Below are positions 24,405 to 33,532 of a DNA stretch of 64,000 nt, piece by piece. The notes under the pieces were generated by a model. The model was given only the letters and a program-made list of their open reading frames with translations, made no database searches and was not told where the DNA came from. This DNA is from Luteibacter mycovicinus (GTDB lineage: Bacteria; Pseudomonadota; Gammaproteobacteria; Xanthomonadales; Rhodanobacteraceae). Numbering within the stretch: position 1 is the stretch's first letter; each line of letters begins with the position of its first letter. Where the stretch lies: NCBI RefSeq assembly GCF_000745235.1, contig NZ_JQNL01000001.1, positions 186,001-250,000 of the forward strand. Direction: 5' to 3'. The translations under genes were made by a program, and so were the position numbers.

Positions 24405-26078
24405 TCAGAACTCCTGCCAGACCGCTTCCTCGACACGCACCGGTGCGGAGCGCGGCTGGGTGGGCAGGCGCGCCGGCATCGGCTCCGTCACGGGAGCGGC
24501 TTGCAGGCGGCTCACCGCCGCAGCGACAGGTGCCACTCCGGCCCGTTCATCGCCCAGCCTGAAGAACGCCACATCGCGCATCAGCGCCTCGGCCAGTTCC
24601 AGCGTGGCCCGGCTGGCGGCGCTGGCTTCTTCGACCAGCGCCGCGTTCTGCTGGGTGACCTCGTCCAGCGCGGAGACCGCCTGATTGACCTGGTCCACAC
24701 CGGCCGACTGCTCCACCGAAGCGGCGGCTATCTCGCCAACGAGCCCCGATACGGCGCCCACGTCACTGACCATGCCCGCCAACGAGCGTCCGGTCGACTC
24801 CACCAGTTCCTTACCCTGCCCGACTTCGTCACGCGTGCTCGCGATCAGGCGACGGATATCCTTCGCCGCCGCCGCACTGCGCTGCGCCAGCGCACGAACT
24901 TCGGCCGCCACGACAGTGAAGCCCCGACCCTGTTCACCCGCACGCGCCGCTTCCACCGCGGCATTGAGCGCGAGCAGGTTCGTCTGAAAAGCGATCTCGT
25001 CGATCAGCACGGCCATTTCGCCGATATCGGTGCTCGCCTGCGAAATGCGCCCCATCGCCTCGACCGCCGTGCTCGCGATCGTGTGGCTGGCCTGCGCATC
25101 GTTGCGTAGCTTGTCGGCCAGACGCTGGGTATGGCCCGCCGCGTCCGCGTTCTGCTTCACCGTCGCCGCCATCTCCTCCATGGACGCCGCGGTTTCCTCG
25201 AGCGACGACGCCTGCTCCTGCGTCCGGTTGGAAAGATCGTCGTTACCGGCGGACATGTCACGCGCGGCGGCATTCACCTGCACGGCGTTTTCCCGTACGC
25301 GACGCACGATCAGCGTCAGCTGCTCGTCCATCGCGGCAAGCGCGCGCAAGGTGTCGCTCAGCTCATCGTTCCCGCTCACCGTCAGCTGGTTGCCGAGCTG
25401 GCCATCGCGTATCTGCGAAGCCAGTGCCCGGGCCTCGAGCAACGGTCGCATCACCGCGCGGCGGAGGAAGAAGCCGATGACGGCAATCGCCACGGCGCCG
25501 ACGACGAGCGCGATCAGCGCCTCGACCGCCGAGCGCTCTCCGTCGGCAACCATGCCGTCGTAGGTCGCCTTGGCCTGCTCACGGTTGATCGTAACCAGCT
25601 GCGCGATGAGATCCGTCTCCTTCTGCAAGGACGGGCCCACCACGGTGAGCATGTTGTGCGTCGCCGCGGCATGGTCGCGTTTGAGCAATTCCAGCTGAGC
25701 GTCGACCAGCGGCCGCACGGCACTCCGCGCGGCGATGAAGGCGTCCGCGGCGGCGCGCTCGCGGTCGGTATCCACATGGTCCGGGTAATAACGCTTCCAC
25801 ATTTCATCGCCCTCGGCACGCAGGACCTGAATCCGGGCATGAGCCACATTCGAGGCATCCGGCGCATCCGTGAGCAGCGACCGGTTCAGCGCCGTTCGCT
25901 GCTGGTCGATGTGATGGCGAACGTCCGTCACCTCGGCGATCGGCACCAGCGCCTCGCCGTAAATCCGATGGGCGCCCTGGTCCGCCGCACGAATGCCGCG
26001 CAACCCCACGAAGCCAACGACGACGGCGATGCCCACCGACGCGGCGACCGTACCCAGGATCCTGATTCCGATCTTCAT
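24405..26078 (-). CDS. Methyl-accepting chemotaxis protein with C-terminal CheR-tethering pentapeptide
   Basis: The 557-aa transducer has a membrane segment (about 8-30), a periplasmic four-helix-bundle ligand domain (about 31-185), a second membrane segment (about 187-208), HAMP (about 210-262) and a cytoplasmic signalling domain containing the hairpin tip IAFQTNLLALNAAVEAARAG. It ends VWQEF, which fits the xWxxF tether used to recruit CheR in Tar/Tsr-type receptors, separated from the bundle by a flexible Pro/Ala linker. No cognate che operon lies nearby. A sigma-28 promoter and a Clp site precede it, so it should be expressed with flagella. Confidence 0.92.
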   Translation of the reverse strand: MKIGIRILGTVAASVGIAVVVGFVGLRGIRAADQGAHRIYGEALVPIAEVTDVRHHIDQQRTALNRSLLTDAPDASNVAHARIQVLRAEGDEMWKRYYPDHVDTDRERAAADAFIAARSAVRPLVDAQLELLKRDHAAATHNMLTVVGPSLQKETDLIAQLVTINREQAKATYDGMVADGERSAVEALIALVVGAVAIAVIGFFLRRAVMRPLLEARALASQIRDGQLGNQLTVSGNDELSDTLRALAAMDEQLTLIVRRVRENAVQVNAAARDMSAGNDDLSNRTQEQASSLEETAASMEEMAATVKQNADAAGHTQRLADKLRNDAQASHTIASTAVEAMGRISQASTDIGEMAVLIDEIAFQTNLLALNAAVEAARAGEQGRGFTVVAAEVRALAQRSAAAAKDIRRLIASTRDEVGQGKELVESTGRSLAGMVSDVGAVSGLVGEIAAASVEQSAGVDQVNQAVSALDEVTQQNAALVEEASAASRATLELAEALMRDVAFFRLGDERAGVAPVAAAVSRLQAAPVTEPMPARLPTQPRSAPVRVEEAVWQEF

Positions 26079-26091
26079 GCCTCACCCCCGT

Positions 26092-26144
26092 TGTGACGTA
26101 CGTCACACTTTGCAGGAGTATCGGCCGCTGCCGAATTTACTTAA
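26092..26144 (-). promoter_or_regulatory. Sigma-28 (FliA) promoter plus perfect Clp/CRP palindrome before the MCP gene
   Basis: On the minus strand TTAAGTAA (26144-26137), an 11-nt spacer and GCCGATAC (26125-26118) fit TAAAGTTT-N11-GCCGATAA with exact spacing and a 7/8 -10. Ten bases on lies TGTGA-CGTACG-TCACA (26107-26092), a perfect palindrome covering about +4 to +19. A GGGGGTGAGG ribosome-binding site follows. Confidence 0.7.
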
Positions 26145-26177
26145 TGCATCGAGCCAGGCGCATGTCCCAGGAGCCCC

Positions 26178-27344
26178 TCAAGGCGAGATCCCGTGTTTCT
26201 CCCCCTCGAGGAAATGCCCGAAGGCCGCGAGCGGCCGGATCCGGTCGCAGACGATCTTGGTGATCGCCAGCATCGGTACGGCGAGAATCGCGCCGGGCAC
26301 GCCCCACATCCAGTCCCAGAACAACAGGGAGATGATCACCAGCACCGGATTGAGGGTGAACCGGCGGGCCAGTAGCATGGGCGTGATGGTCTCGCCCTCG
26401 ATCACATGGATCGCCCCGTAGAGAATCATCGGCATGAAGGCCTTCCACAACGGATCGAGGCTGAGCATGCCCACCCCCAGAAAGGTCACCACGCCGACCA
26501 GCGGGCCCAGGATCGGTACGTAGTTGAGCAGGAAGGCCACCGCACCCCACAGCGCCGCATCGGGCAAGCCGAGTGCCCACATGGCCAGGCCGGTGGCAAC
26601 GCCGACCGCCGCGTTCATCACCGTGATGGTCACCAGATACGACGACACGTCCGATTCGACCTGCTGGGATATATCGATGACCTGACGCTTGTCCTTGAAG
26701 CGGGGCATCACCTCGACCAGCCTGCGCAGGAAGGTGTCGCCGGAATTGAGGAGGAAGAACAGGACCAGAAAGGTGGTCAGGAATTCCGAGGTAAAGGTCT
26801 GTACGCCGGACAGGATGGCCGACTGGATGTCGGCCGTTCCGGCGGACGCCGGCTGCGCTGGCTGCGCCGGATGACCCTCGTCGCCGGCGCCGACCATGCC
26901 CCTGGCATGCGCGAGCATGCCCTTCAGGCTGTCGAGCGGACCACTGATCACCTTGACCCGTTCCTGCAGGCGGGGCAGGCCTTCCGGCAGTCGCTTCGCC
27001 CAGTTCGCGGCGGGACCGCTCAGGGCACTGCCCAGCCCGGCGATGATGCCGAACAGCGCAAGGATCATCAGCAACGAGGCGAGCACGCGCGGCACGCGCA
27101 GTCGGGCCAGCAGACGCATGACGGGCTGAAGGAGCAGTTTAAGGATGAAAGCGAGGACGACCGGAAGGATCACCTCGCGTGCCACGAAGGACGCCGCCAG
27201 CACGGCGAGCAGGAAGAGGCCGCCGAGAAAGACCGTCTTCGGGTCACTCGGCAGCGGCATCTCCGCGTCTTCGGCGGCGCTGTCCAGCGCTTTGGAAACC
27301 TCGGGTTCGACGGTCGGTTTCGTCTCGGGCACGCTGCTGTTCAT
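26178..27344 (-). CDS. AI-2E transporter family (PerM-like) inner-membrane protein
   Basis: The 388-aa protein has a charged N-terminal tail (about 1-33), then the typical AI-2E exporter fold: clustered N-terminal membrane pairs, a long extracytoplasmic or cytoplasmic loop (about 130-180, ending in an Ala/Pro/Gln-rich stretch), and C-terminal membrane helices with VTITVMNAAVGVATG and NYVPILGPLVG. Members export autoinducer-2 (TqsA) or sodium/protons; sequence alone does not decide. I chose the Met at 27344 because AGGGGAA lies just upstream. It lies 75 bp downstream of the DUF2252 gene in the same direction. Confidence 0.85.
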   Translation of the reverse strand: MNSSVPETKPTVEPEVSKALDSAAEDAEMPLPSDPKTVFLGGLFLLAVLAASFVAREVILPVVLAFILKLLLQPVMRLLARLRVPRVLASLLMILALFGIIAGLGSALSGPAANWAKRLPEGLPRLQERVKVISGPLDSLKGMLAHARGMVGAGDEGHPAQPAQPASAGTADIQSAILSGVQTFTSEFLTTFLVLFFLLNSGDTFLRRLVEVMPRFKDKRQVIDISQQVESDVSSYLVTITVMNAAVGVATGLAMWALGLPDAALWGAVAFLLNYVPILGPLVGVVTFLGVGMLSLDPLWKAFMPMILYGAIHVIEGETITPMLLARRFTLNPVLVIISLLFWDWMWGVPGAILAVPMLAITKIVCDRIRPLAAFGHFLEGEKHGISP

Positions 27345-27419
27345 GGGTTCCCCTGGGGCATCGGTCGTTTTCGACGCGGAGTGGAGCACGCACGATGAGC
27401 GCCCCGCGTGAAAACGCAC

Positions 27420-28616
27420 TCAGGGTGCGGCGGTGGCGTAACGCCTGCAGTGCTCCAGATAACCGCCTTCGTGCGCCTGGACCAGTTCCACGACACTGCG
27501 CCAGAGCCACGAGGGAGCATCGATGTTGGCCGGGCGGTTACGCGCGAGCTCGCCCAGCCAAGCCTTGCGGCGTTCGCGGGTGAGCTGGCGGGCGTGCGCA
27601 CGGCCGACGACGTTGCCGAGGTAACGCGCGACGTCCATTGCCTCGCCCTCCTCCATCCGCTCGATGTCGACCTTGAGATCCTGCGGTCTGAGCTCACGCA
27701 CGAAGACCGAGCGTCCCTGCACCTTGCCACCGAGCATCCGCTGGCCGAGGTTGGGTGCGAGATGCAGGGCACCCTCACGCACCCGCGTCGCGTTATCGCG
27801 CGGCATGATCGCTTCCGCGCTGCGCGGCGCGGCGGCGCGCAGCGCTTCCTTGACGTCGACCAGGCAGAGTTCGCCCTTGCCTTCGCCGACGCGCACCAGC
27901 AACGCGTAACGCAAGCGTCCGAGCGAGCTGCATCCCTTGACCCAGTACTTCGCATCGACCAGTTCGATCGCCGCGTCATCGGCGCGATGCACGATCTGCG
28001 TAACCAGCGAACGCATGCCTTCCGTGTGCACGAGCGCGCGCAGTTCTTCCAGTTCCTCCTCCGTCACCGGCCAGAAACGACGTCCTTCGGGGATGCGAGG
28101 ATGCGCCCCGTCGATGCGCTCGCGCGCAAGATCTTTCCACCGCCGCCTGAGCGCCGTCTTCATCACCAGCTTGATCGACGGCGGCCGGTCGACGAGACGG
28201 TACTCCTTGCGGCCGCTGCCCATCGCCCGCTCGTAGCCATCGATCAGCTGTTCCACCATGCGCGCCGTCACCACGCCTGGCAGATCCGAGCCGCGCGCCG
28301 CGGTGGCTAGCGATACCGCGAGCCGCACGATGTCGTGGGCGGGGTTGCCGATGACCGACTGGTCGAGATCGCGGATCTGGATATCGATGCCGCCTTGCAT
28401 ATCGGCCACCGGTCCGATGTTGCTGACATGGCAGTCGCCGCAGATCCACAGGTCGGGGCCGCTGGGCAATGTACGTCCGGCTCTCTCCAGCCACTCATAG
28501 AACTGCACGGTGTTACCGCGCACGAAGGCGTGCGCCGAGCGCGCCATCTTCAGATTGCGCAGTGATGCGAGACGGGGAGCGCGCTCCTCCGGTGTCTTTG
28601 GAACGATCTTCGCCAT
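27420..28616 (-). CDS. DUF2252 domain protein (kinase-like fold)
   Basis: The 398-aa cytosolic protein covers the whole DUF2252 family: the N-terminal R-N-L-KMARSAHAFVRGNTVQFYEWL block, the WICGDCHVSNIG motif and IRDLDQSVIGNPAHDIVRLA. The last two resemble the catalytic and metal-binding loops of aminoglycoside-phosphotransferase-like kinases (HxD..N, D). Function is not established for the family. The Met at 28616 is preceded by GAGGCGAG; a 16-codon upstream extension is unlikely. It may be co-transcribed with the AI-2E transporter gene. Confidence 0.8.
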   Translation of the reverse strand: MAKIVPKTPEERAPRLASLRNLKMARSAHAFVRGNTVQFYEWLERAGRTLPSGPDLWICGDCHVSNIGPVADMQGGIDIQIRDLDQSVIGNPAHDIVRLAVSLATAARGSDLPGVVTARMVEQLIDGYERAMGSGRKEYRLVDRPPSIKLVMKTALRRRWKDLARERIDGAHPRIPEGRRFWPVTEEELEELRALVHTEGMRSLVTQIVHRADDAAIELVDAKYWVKGCSSLGRLRYALLVRVGEGKGELCLVDVKEALRAAAPRSAEAIMPRDNATRVREGALHLAPNLGQRMLGGKVQGRSVFVRELRPQDLKVDIERMEEGEAMDVARYLGNVVGRAHARQLTRERRKAWLGELARNRPANIDAPSWLWRSVVELVQAHEGGYLEHCRRYATAAP

Positions 28617-28739
28617 GCTCGCCTCGTAAGTTCTTGCGCATCGTTTCGATGCGCAACCAACCACGAAGCTTGAACAGCGTCCGGTGAAAACGCCGTTGCA
28701 GAAGCGCGCACGTGCGCAAGCTCTTGGAGCGACCGCGCC

Positions 28740-29966
28740 CTAGTGAAGACCGGGCGCGGCGCTCGCACCCGAAGGCAACGCAGCGACCGCGGGCAAGCGC
28801 ATCGAAATCGTCGCCGCCGCCACGAGCAACACGACCGCGGATGCCACGAAGACGCCGGTCGCACCCGACGCATCGAAAATCACGCCACCTACCGCGGCAC
28901 CCAGTGTGATCGCGAGCTGCACGGCAGCGACGATCAGGCCACCGCCGCTCTCGGCCTCATCGGGCACGGTCCGCGTGATCCACGTCGTCCAGGCGACCGG
29001 CACGCAGCCGAACGCCATGCCCCACAGCGAGACGAGCACGGCATCGGCGACGGGCGCACGACCGAGCGTGACCAGCACCAGCGCCATCGCACCCATCGCG
29101 AGCGGCATCAACAGGAGCATGAGCCGCAGATTGCGCTCCAGAAGGAAGCCGGCCAGCGAGGTGCCGACGAAATTGGCGATACCGAAACCCAGCAACATCG
29201 CGGACAGACCGTTGACGCCCACGCCGGTGACCGTTTCGAGGAACGGGCGCAGATAGGTGAAGAACGCGAAGTGCCCGGTGAAGACCAGAATCACCGCGAC
29301 CATGCCCGTGCGCATCGCGGGACGTTTCATCACCTTGAGCAGCGTACCCATGCGTGCGGCGCCGTTCGACGGCATGCGCGGCAGCGTGAACCACTGCCAC
29401 ACCAGGGCGAACACGCCGATCGCGGTGGCGATCAGAAACACGTTGCGCCAGCCGATCAGATGGCCGAAGTAGCTCCCGAGTGGCGCCGCGGCCACGGTGG
29501 CCACGGATACGCCGCTAAAGATGATCGACAACGCACGCGGCACCATCGCTTCGGGCACGAGCCGCATGGCGGTCGCCGCCGACATCGTCCAGAAACCGCC
29601 GATGGCGACACCCAGCAGGACGCGACCGAGCAGCATCACGGTCAGGTTGGGCGCATAGGCGACCAGCAGGTTGGAGCCGATCAGCAGGACCGAGAAGGCG
29701 AGCAGGACGTGCCGGCGATCGGTGTTGCGGGTAACCACAGAAATCACCAGGCTGGTGAACAGCGCCACCACGGCGGTCGCCGTGACCGTCTGCCCGGCCA
29801 TGCCTTCGGTCACGCCGAGCGTGAGCGCCATGGGGGTGAGCAGGCTGGCCGGGAGGAACTCGGCGGTGATCAGTCCGAAGACGCCAAGCGTCATGGCGAA
29901 GACCGCGCCCCAGGCGGGAGCCGTCGTTTCCGTCACCGCGTCGGCGGTGTCTGCGCAGGTATCCAT
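28740..29966 (-). CDS. MFS efflux transporter (AraJ/sugar-efflux-like)
   Basis: The 408-aa protein has 12 membrane segments and the MFS DHA1 pattern of arabinose-efflux-like carriers (FGLITAEFLPASLLTPMA at the first helix, then GRVLLGVAIGGFWTMSAATAMRL). These carriers use the proton gradient to expel sugars, drugs or metabolites. It is divergent from an AraC-type regulator (98-bp gap) that is the natural candidate to control it. No ribosome-binding site is obvious before the ATG. Confidence 0.85.
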   Translation of the reverse strand: MDTCADTADAVTETTAPAWGAVFAMTLGVFGLITAEFLPASLLTPMALTLGVTEGMAGQTVTATAVVALFTSLVISVVTRNTDRRHVLLAFSVLLIGSNLLVAYAPNLTVMLLGRVLLGVAIGGFWTMSAATAMRLVPEAMVPRALSIIFSGVSVATVAAAPLGSYFGHLIGWRNVFLIATAIGVFALVWQWFTLPRMPSNGAARMGTLLKVMKRPAMRTGMVAVILVFTGHFAFFTYLRPFLETVTGVGVNGLSAMLLGFGIANFVGTSLAGFLLERNLRLMLLLMPLAMGAMALVLVTLGRAPVADAVLVSLWGMAFGCVPVAWTTWITRTVPDEAESGGGLIVAAVQLAITLGAAVGGVIFDASGATGVFVASAVVLLVAAATISMRLPAVAALPSGASAAPGLH

Positions 29967-30011
29967 GTGGTCGGTATCTTGGTCGGAGAAAACATGAGGT
30001 TACCCGGCCAG

Positions 30012-30062
30012 GTCCGGACGGTATATGATGCATCATCCTCAAAATTTGATCTTTCGTCCGGA
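30012..30062. promoter_or_regulatory. AraC/MFS divergent operator region
   Basis: GTCCGGA occurs as a direct repeat at 30012-30018 and 30056-30062, 44 bp apart (about four helix turns), as expected for AraC-type sites. Between them ATGATGCATCAT (30025-30036) is a perfect 12-bp palindrome. Both genes' promoters must lie here. Confidence 0.4.
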
Positions 30063-30064
30063 TC

Positions 30065-31024
30065 ATGACCGCTACGCTCTCTATCCACGACACCGATGCC
30101 GCCAGTGAACTCCTGCTGGGCATGCGTCTGGTCGGCGTCAGATACCGTCGGATCGAAGTGGCCCGGCCGTTCGGCATCGCCGTGGACGCCGCACCCGGCA
30201 AGGCGCAGTTCTACTTCATCGGCCGTGGCCCCGTGTTGCTGCGCACCGAGGACGGCACGATCTATCCGCTGAAGACGGGCGATGCGCTGCTCATGTCGCA
30301 GGGGCGTGCTCATGCGTTGCTCTCGTCCGAAGAGGCGACCACCCGGCATATCGCCACCTTCGACGAAACACCCCTCTGCGACACGGTGAAGGACATCCAT
30401 CCTGACTGCGTGTTCGCGACACGGGCGGACGGCGCGCTGATCTTCAGCGGCTGCATGGACTTCGAGCTCGGCGGGATGCAACCCATGGTGCACGCCATGC
30501 CCGAAGTGATGCAGGTCGGCACCCTGCTCGACCGGTATCCGGAATTGCCGCCGATCCTCGCCGCGATGGAACGCGAGTCCGCCGCGAAGCGGAGCGGCTT
30601 CGCCGGCATTCTCGCGCGCCTTGCCGATGTCGTCGCGGCGATCATCGTGCGCGGCTGGGTCGAATGCGGCTGCGGCGATGCGGCGGGCTGGCTGCAGGCG
30701 CTGCGCGATCCCCGCCTGGGCAAGGCCATCGTCGCCCTGCACCGCGATCCAGGGCGCGCATGGACCGTCGCCGATCTCGCGGCGGAAATGGGAAGTTCGC
30801 GCTCGGTGTTCGCGGAGCGTTTCCTCGCGGTGACCGGCATGACCCCGGTTCATTACCTCACCGAGCTGCGGATGCGTCTGGCCGCGCAGTGGATCTCCCA
30901 TGATCGTCAGCCGATCGAATCCGTGGCCTTCCGTCTAGGTTATGGATCGCTGGCCGCGTTCAGCCGGGCGTTCAAACGCGTGGTCGGTTCCGCGCCCGGG
31001 GCACTGCGCGCGGGTCGTGCCTGA
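30065..31024 (+). CDS. AraC-family transcriptional regulator with cupin ligand domain
   Basis: The 319-aa protein has an N-terminal cupin_6-type domain (about 20-190) and a C-terminal AraC helix-turn-helix pair (about 220-318): WTVADLAAEMGSSRSVFAERFLAVTG, then IESVAFRLGYGSLAAFSRAFKR. It belongs to the group that controls a divergent MFS pump, as here. Cys155 and neighbours (CGCGDAAG near residue 200) are notable as possible redox or metal residues. Its ATG has only a weak GGA upstream. Confidence 0.85.
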   Translation: MTATLSIHDTDAASELLLGMRLVGVRYRRIEVARPFGIAVDAAPGKAQFYFIGRGPVLLRTEDGTIYPLKTGDALLMSQGRAHALLSSEEATTRHIATFDETPLCDTVKDIHPDCVFATRADGALIFSGCMDFELGGMQPMVHAMPEVMQVGTLLDRYPELPPILAAMERESAAKRSGFAGILARLADVVAAIIVRGWVECGCGDAAGWLQALRDPRLGKAIVALHRDPGRAWTVADLAAEMGSSRSVFAERFLAVTGMTPVHYLTELRMRLAAQWISHDRQPIESVAFRLGYGSLAAFSRAFKRVVGSAPGALRAGRA

Positions 31025-31065
31025 TCCTTCGCGGCCGTTTCATGGCCTGACCGCGATGCTGGGCC

Positions 31066-32457
31066 ATGGGATACCTCGGCTGGATCATTTTCTTTGGCGT
31101 GCTACTGGTCGCCACCTCGGCGAGTGCCGGCTTCATAAGACGCAGCCCGATCACCGCGTTCGCCCTCTATCTCGTGGCTGGGGCGGTAGTCGGCCCCGCT
31201 TTGCTGGGACTGGCGGCCGTCGCGTTCGATGGGGACAGCACGGCGTGGCTGCGACCCGCCACCGAGATGGGCATGATCGTCTCGCTGTTCATCACCGGTC
31301 TGAAGCTGCGTCTGCCGTTCAACGATCCCGGCTGGCGCATGGCGATACGCCTCGCCCTGCCCGGCATGGCGCTGACCGTCGGTGGGCTTTGCCTCGTTGG
31401 TCATTTCGCCTTCGGGTGGCCGTGGCCGCTCGCGCTGGCACTCGCGGCCATTCTGTCGCCGACCGACCCGGTGTTGGCCAGTCTGGTCTCCGTCGACGAC
31501 GCACGTGACGACGATGCGCTGCGTGTCGGGCTCTCCGGCGAAGCCGGCCTCAACGACGGTACCGCGCTACCCTTCCTCGTCCTCGCACTCGCATGGATGA
31601 CCGGCGAAATGTCCGGCGATGCCGGCTTCTGGCCGCACTGGTTCAGCGTCGAGCTTGGCTGGGACTGCGTGGGAGGCATCGGCATCGGTTTTCTCATCGG
31701 CTGGGGTCTCGGCCACATCGGCACGCGTCTCCGGCACTTCGCACCGGGCGTGGCACCGAGCGATTTTCTCGCGCTCGGCATCATGGCGCTGGCGTATGCG
31801 GGTGCCGAAGCACTGCATAGTTCGGGCTTTCTCGCGGCGTTCGCGGCGGGCGTCGGGCTACGCCGGGTAGAGATGGGCGTCACCCACGGCCATCCACCGG
31901 TCGGCAAGGAAGACGATGCGGACGAAGCACGGCACGAACACAGCCGCGCGCGGGCGCCCGCCGAGTTGCTCGTCAATCCCAATGAGCGGGCCACGTCCGA
32001 AGCGAACCATCCCGCGCAAACCGTCGGCTGGGTCGTGTCCGATGCGCTATCGTTCGGAGAAACCATGGAACGCCTGATCGGTGCCGCCATGGTGTTCCTG
32101 GTCGGCGTGGCGGTGCTACCCCGCTTTACCGTCGATGGCGTGTTGCTTGCCGTCGCGCTGTTCTTCGTCGTCCGCCCCGCCGCGGTGTGGCTGGTGACGA
32201 TACGCTCCGGCGCACCCTGGCAGCGCCGCCTGCTGTTCGGCTGGTTCGGGATTCGCGGCCTGGGCAGCCTCAACTATCTGGCTTACGCGCTCGTGCATGG
32301 CCTCGGGGGTGCGCAGGCGCAGACCGCCGCCGCCGCGGTGCTCACGGTGGTGGCGCTCAGCATCGTCGCGCACGGCGCCAGCACCACGCCGTTGATGAAC
32401 TGGCGCGGGCGCGCGCTCGCGGCACAGGAAGCTGCGGGTCCGGACGTCAAAGACTGA
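31066..32457 (+). CDS. CPA1-type cation:proton antiporter (NhaP-like)
   Basis: The 463-aa inner-membrane protein has about 12 membrane segments and the CPA1 core motifs SPTDPVLASLVS and SGEAGLNDGTALPF. These hold the ion-binding Asp and the conserved ND pair. It should exchange Na+ or K+ for protons. A charged insertion rich in Glu/Asp/His (about 280-325) replaces the usual loop. It lies 41 bp after the AraC gene and could be read through from it. Its 3' end overlaps the convergent lipocalin-like gene by 11 bp. Confidence 0.85.
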   Translation: MGYLGWIIFFGVLLVATSASAGFIRRSPITAFALYLVAGAVVGPALLGLAAVAFDGDSTAWLRPATEMGMIVSLFITGLKLRLPFNDPGWRMAIRLALPGMALTVGGLCLVGHFAFGWPWPLALALAAILSPTDPVLASLVSVDDARDDDALRVGLSGEAGLNDGTALPFLVLALAWMTGEMSGDAGFWPHWFSVELGWDCVGGIGIGFLIGWGLGHIGTRLRHFAPGVAPSDFLALGIMALAYAGAEALHSSGFLAAFAAGVGLRRVEMGVTHGHPPVGKEDDADEARHEHSRARAPAELLVNPNERATSEANHPAQTVGWVVSDALSFGETMERLIGAAMVFLVGVAVLPRFTVDGVLLAVALFFVVRPAAVWLVTIRSGAPWQRRLLFGWFGIRGLGSLNYLAYALVHGLGGAQAQTAAAAVLTVVALSIVAHGASTTPLMNWRGRALAAQEAAGPDVKD

Positions 32458-33532
32458 CCTTGCCGCCGTAACCGACGAGTTCGAGATAACCACGTCCCCC
32501 TTCGGTGCGCACGGCGCCTTCCCAGTACACCGGGCCTCCCGTGCGACGGGTATCGAGTTCCTGATCGTCGAACAGCGGTCGCAGGGTGAAACGACGTTTG
32601 CCGGTCGGGGTGGTGACGATGACATCGGTTTCCACCGGATAATCCGCACCGGTGCGCGGCGAGTGCCAGCGGCGTCGCGGTTCGAAGGCGACATCGACCG
32701 CGCCGAGTACCGTAAGCGTTCCATCCGCGCCGCGCACGCTGCCGCCCGCCCAGACGGCATGGCCCGCTTCATCGCGCACGCGGAAGACGGTGACCGCGCT
32801 GCCGTCATCCATGTTGAGACCGGCCCAGTCCCAGCCGACCGAACGTGGATCGAGCAGGCTCGACGACCATTCGCGATCGAGCCAGGCCTCACCCTGCACG
32901 GCTTCGTTCTTCGTTCCCCGCGACAAGCGTCCGCCGACCTTGAGATGCGGGAGACTGAAGTACGCGCTCGCTTCGCCTGTGCCAGGGCCTTTGCGGCTGT
33001 AGCCACGGTCGCCCTGCAGCAAAGCGGGCTGGCCTGGCGTCAGTGTCAGGTCGAGCGTGAAATCCTCGCCGCTCACCTTCGTCGCGAAGCTGCCGCCCGG
33101 GTCGCGACGCAGCCGCCAGTCACCGAGCGTCACGTCGGTATCCGCGGTCGACGCTTCGGCGAGACCGAAGCCTTCACGTGCGAGACGCTGCGACTCGACG
33201 ATGTGTCCCGTCGCGGGATCGGACAGCGCTACGTGTCCGACGATCGCCTGACGCGGCGCGAAGCGACTGGGATTCGCGTCGTCGAACGGAAGCCGCGAGC
33301 GAAAGAAGGTGATCTGAAAGCCGACGGGACCGTCCTTCGTTCGCAGCCAGCCGGTGACGTACCACCATTCCGTCCTGAAACCCGGGTGGGCGCCGTGGTC
33401 CCGCGGGAGCGCCACCGGCGCGTCCGGCGACACGGGCGTATACGTGACCCGATCGCTCGCCGCGACGTCGACCGCGCCGGTGAGGGTCGTGAGCAACATG
33501 GCTGCCAGTCCGAGTACGCGCGCGCGCATCAC
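32447..33532 (-). CDS. AttH/CrtC-like lipocalin-fold secreted protein (hydroxyneurosporene-synthase family)
   Basis: The 361-aa protein has a signal peptide (about 1-25) and the AttH signature GFRTEWWYVTGWL, then two lipocalin-like beta domains with YSRKGPGTGEASAYFSLP and AWLDREWSSSLLDPRSVGWDW. The family is shared by carotenoid 1,2-hydratases and AttH, the fourth component of AttEFGH-type ABC systems. It is the last gene of an ATPase-permease-AttH operon (4-bp overlap with the permease), so a role with the transporter in envelope lipid or hydrophobic-molecule handling is more likely than carotenoid synthesis. Confidence 0.85.
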   Translation of the reverse strand: MMRARVLGLAAMLLTTLTGAVDVAASDRVTYTPVSPDAPVALPRDHGAHPGFRTEWWYVTGWLRTKDGPVGFQITFFRSRLPFDDANPSRFAPRQAIVGHVALSDPATGHIVESQRLAREGFGLAEASTADTDVTLGDWRLRRDPGGSFATKVSGEDFTLDLTLTPGQPALLQGDRGYSRKGPGTGEASAYFSLPHLKVGGRLSRGTKNEAVQGEAWLDREWSSSLLDPRSVGWDWAGLNMDDGSAVTVFRVRDEAGHAVWAGGSVRGADGTLTVLGAVDVAFEPRRRWHSPRTGADYPVETDVIVTTPTGKRRFTLRPLFDDQELDTRRTGGPVYWEGAVRTEGGRGYLELVGYGGKVSL

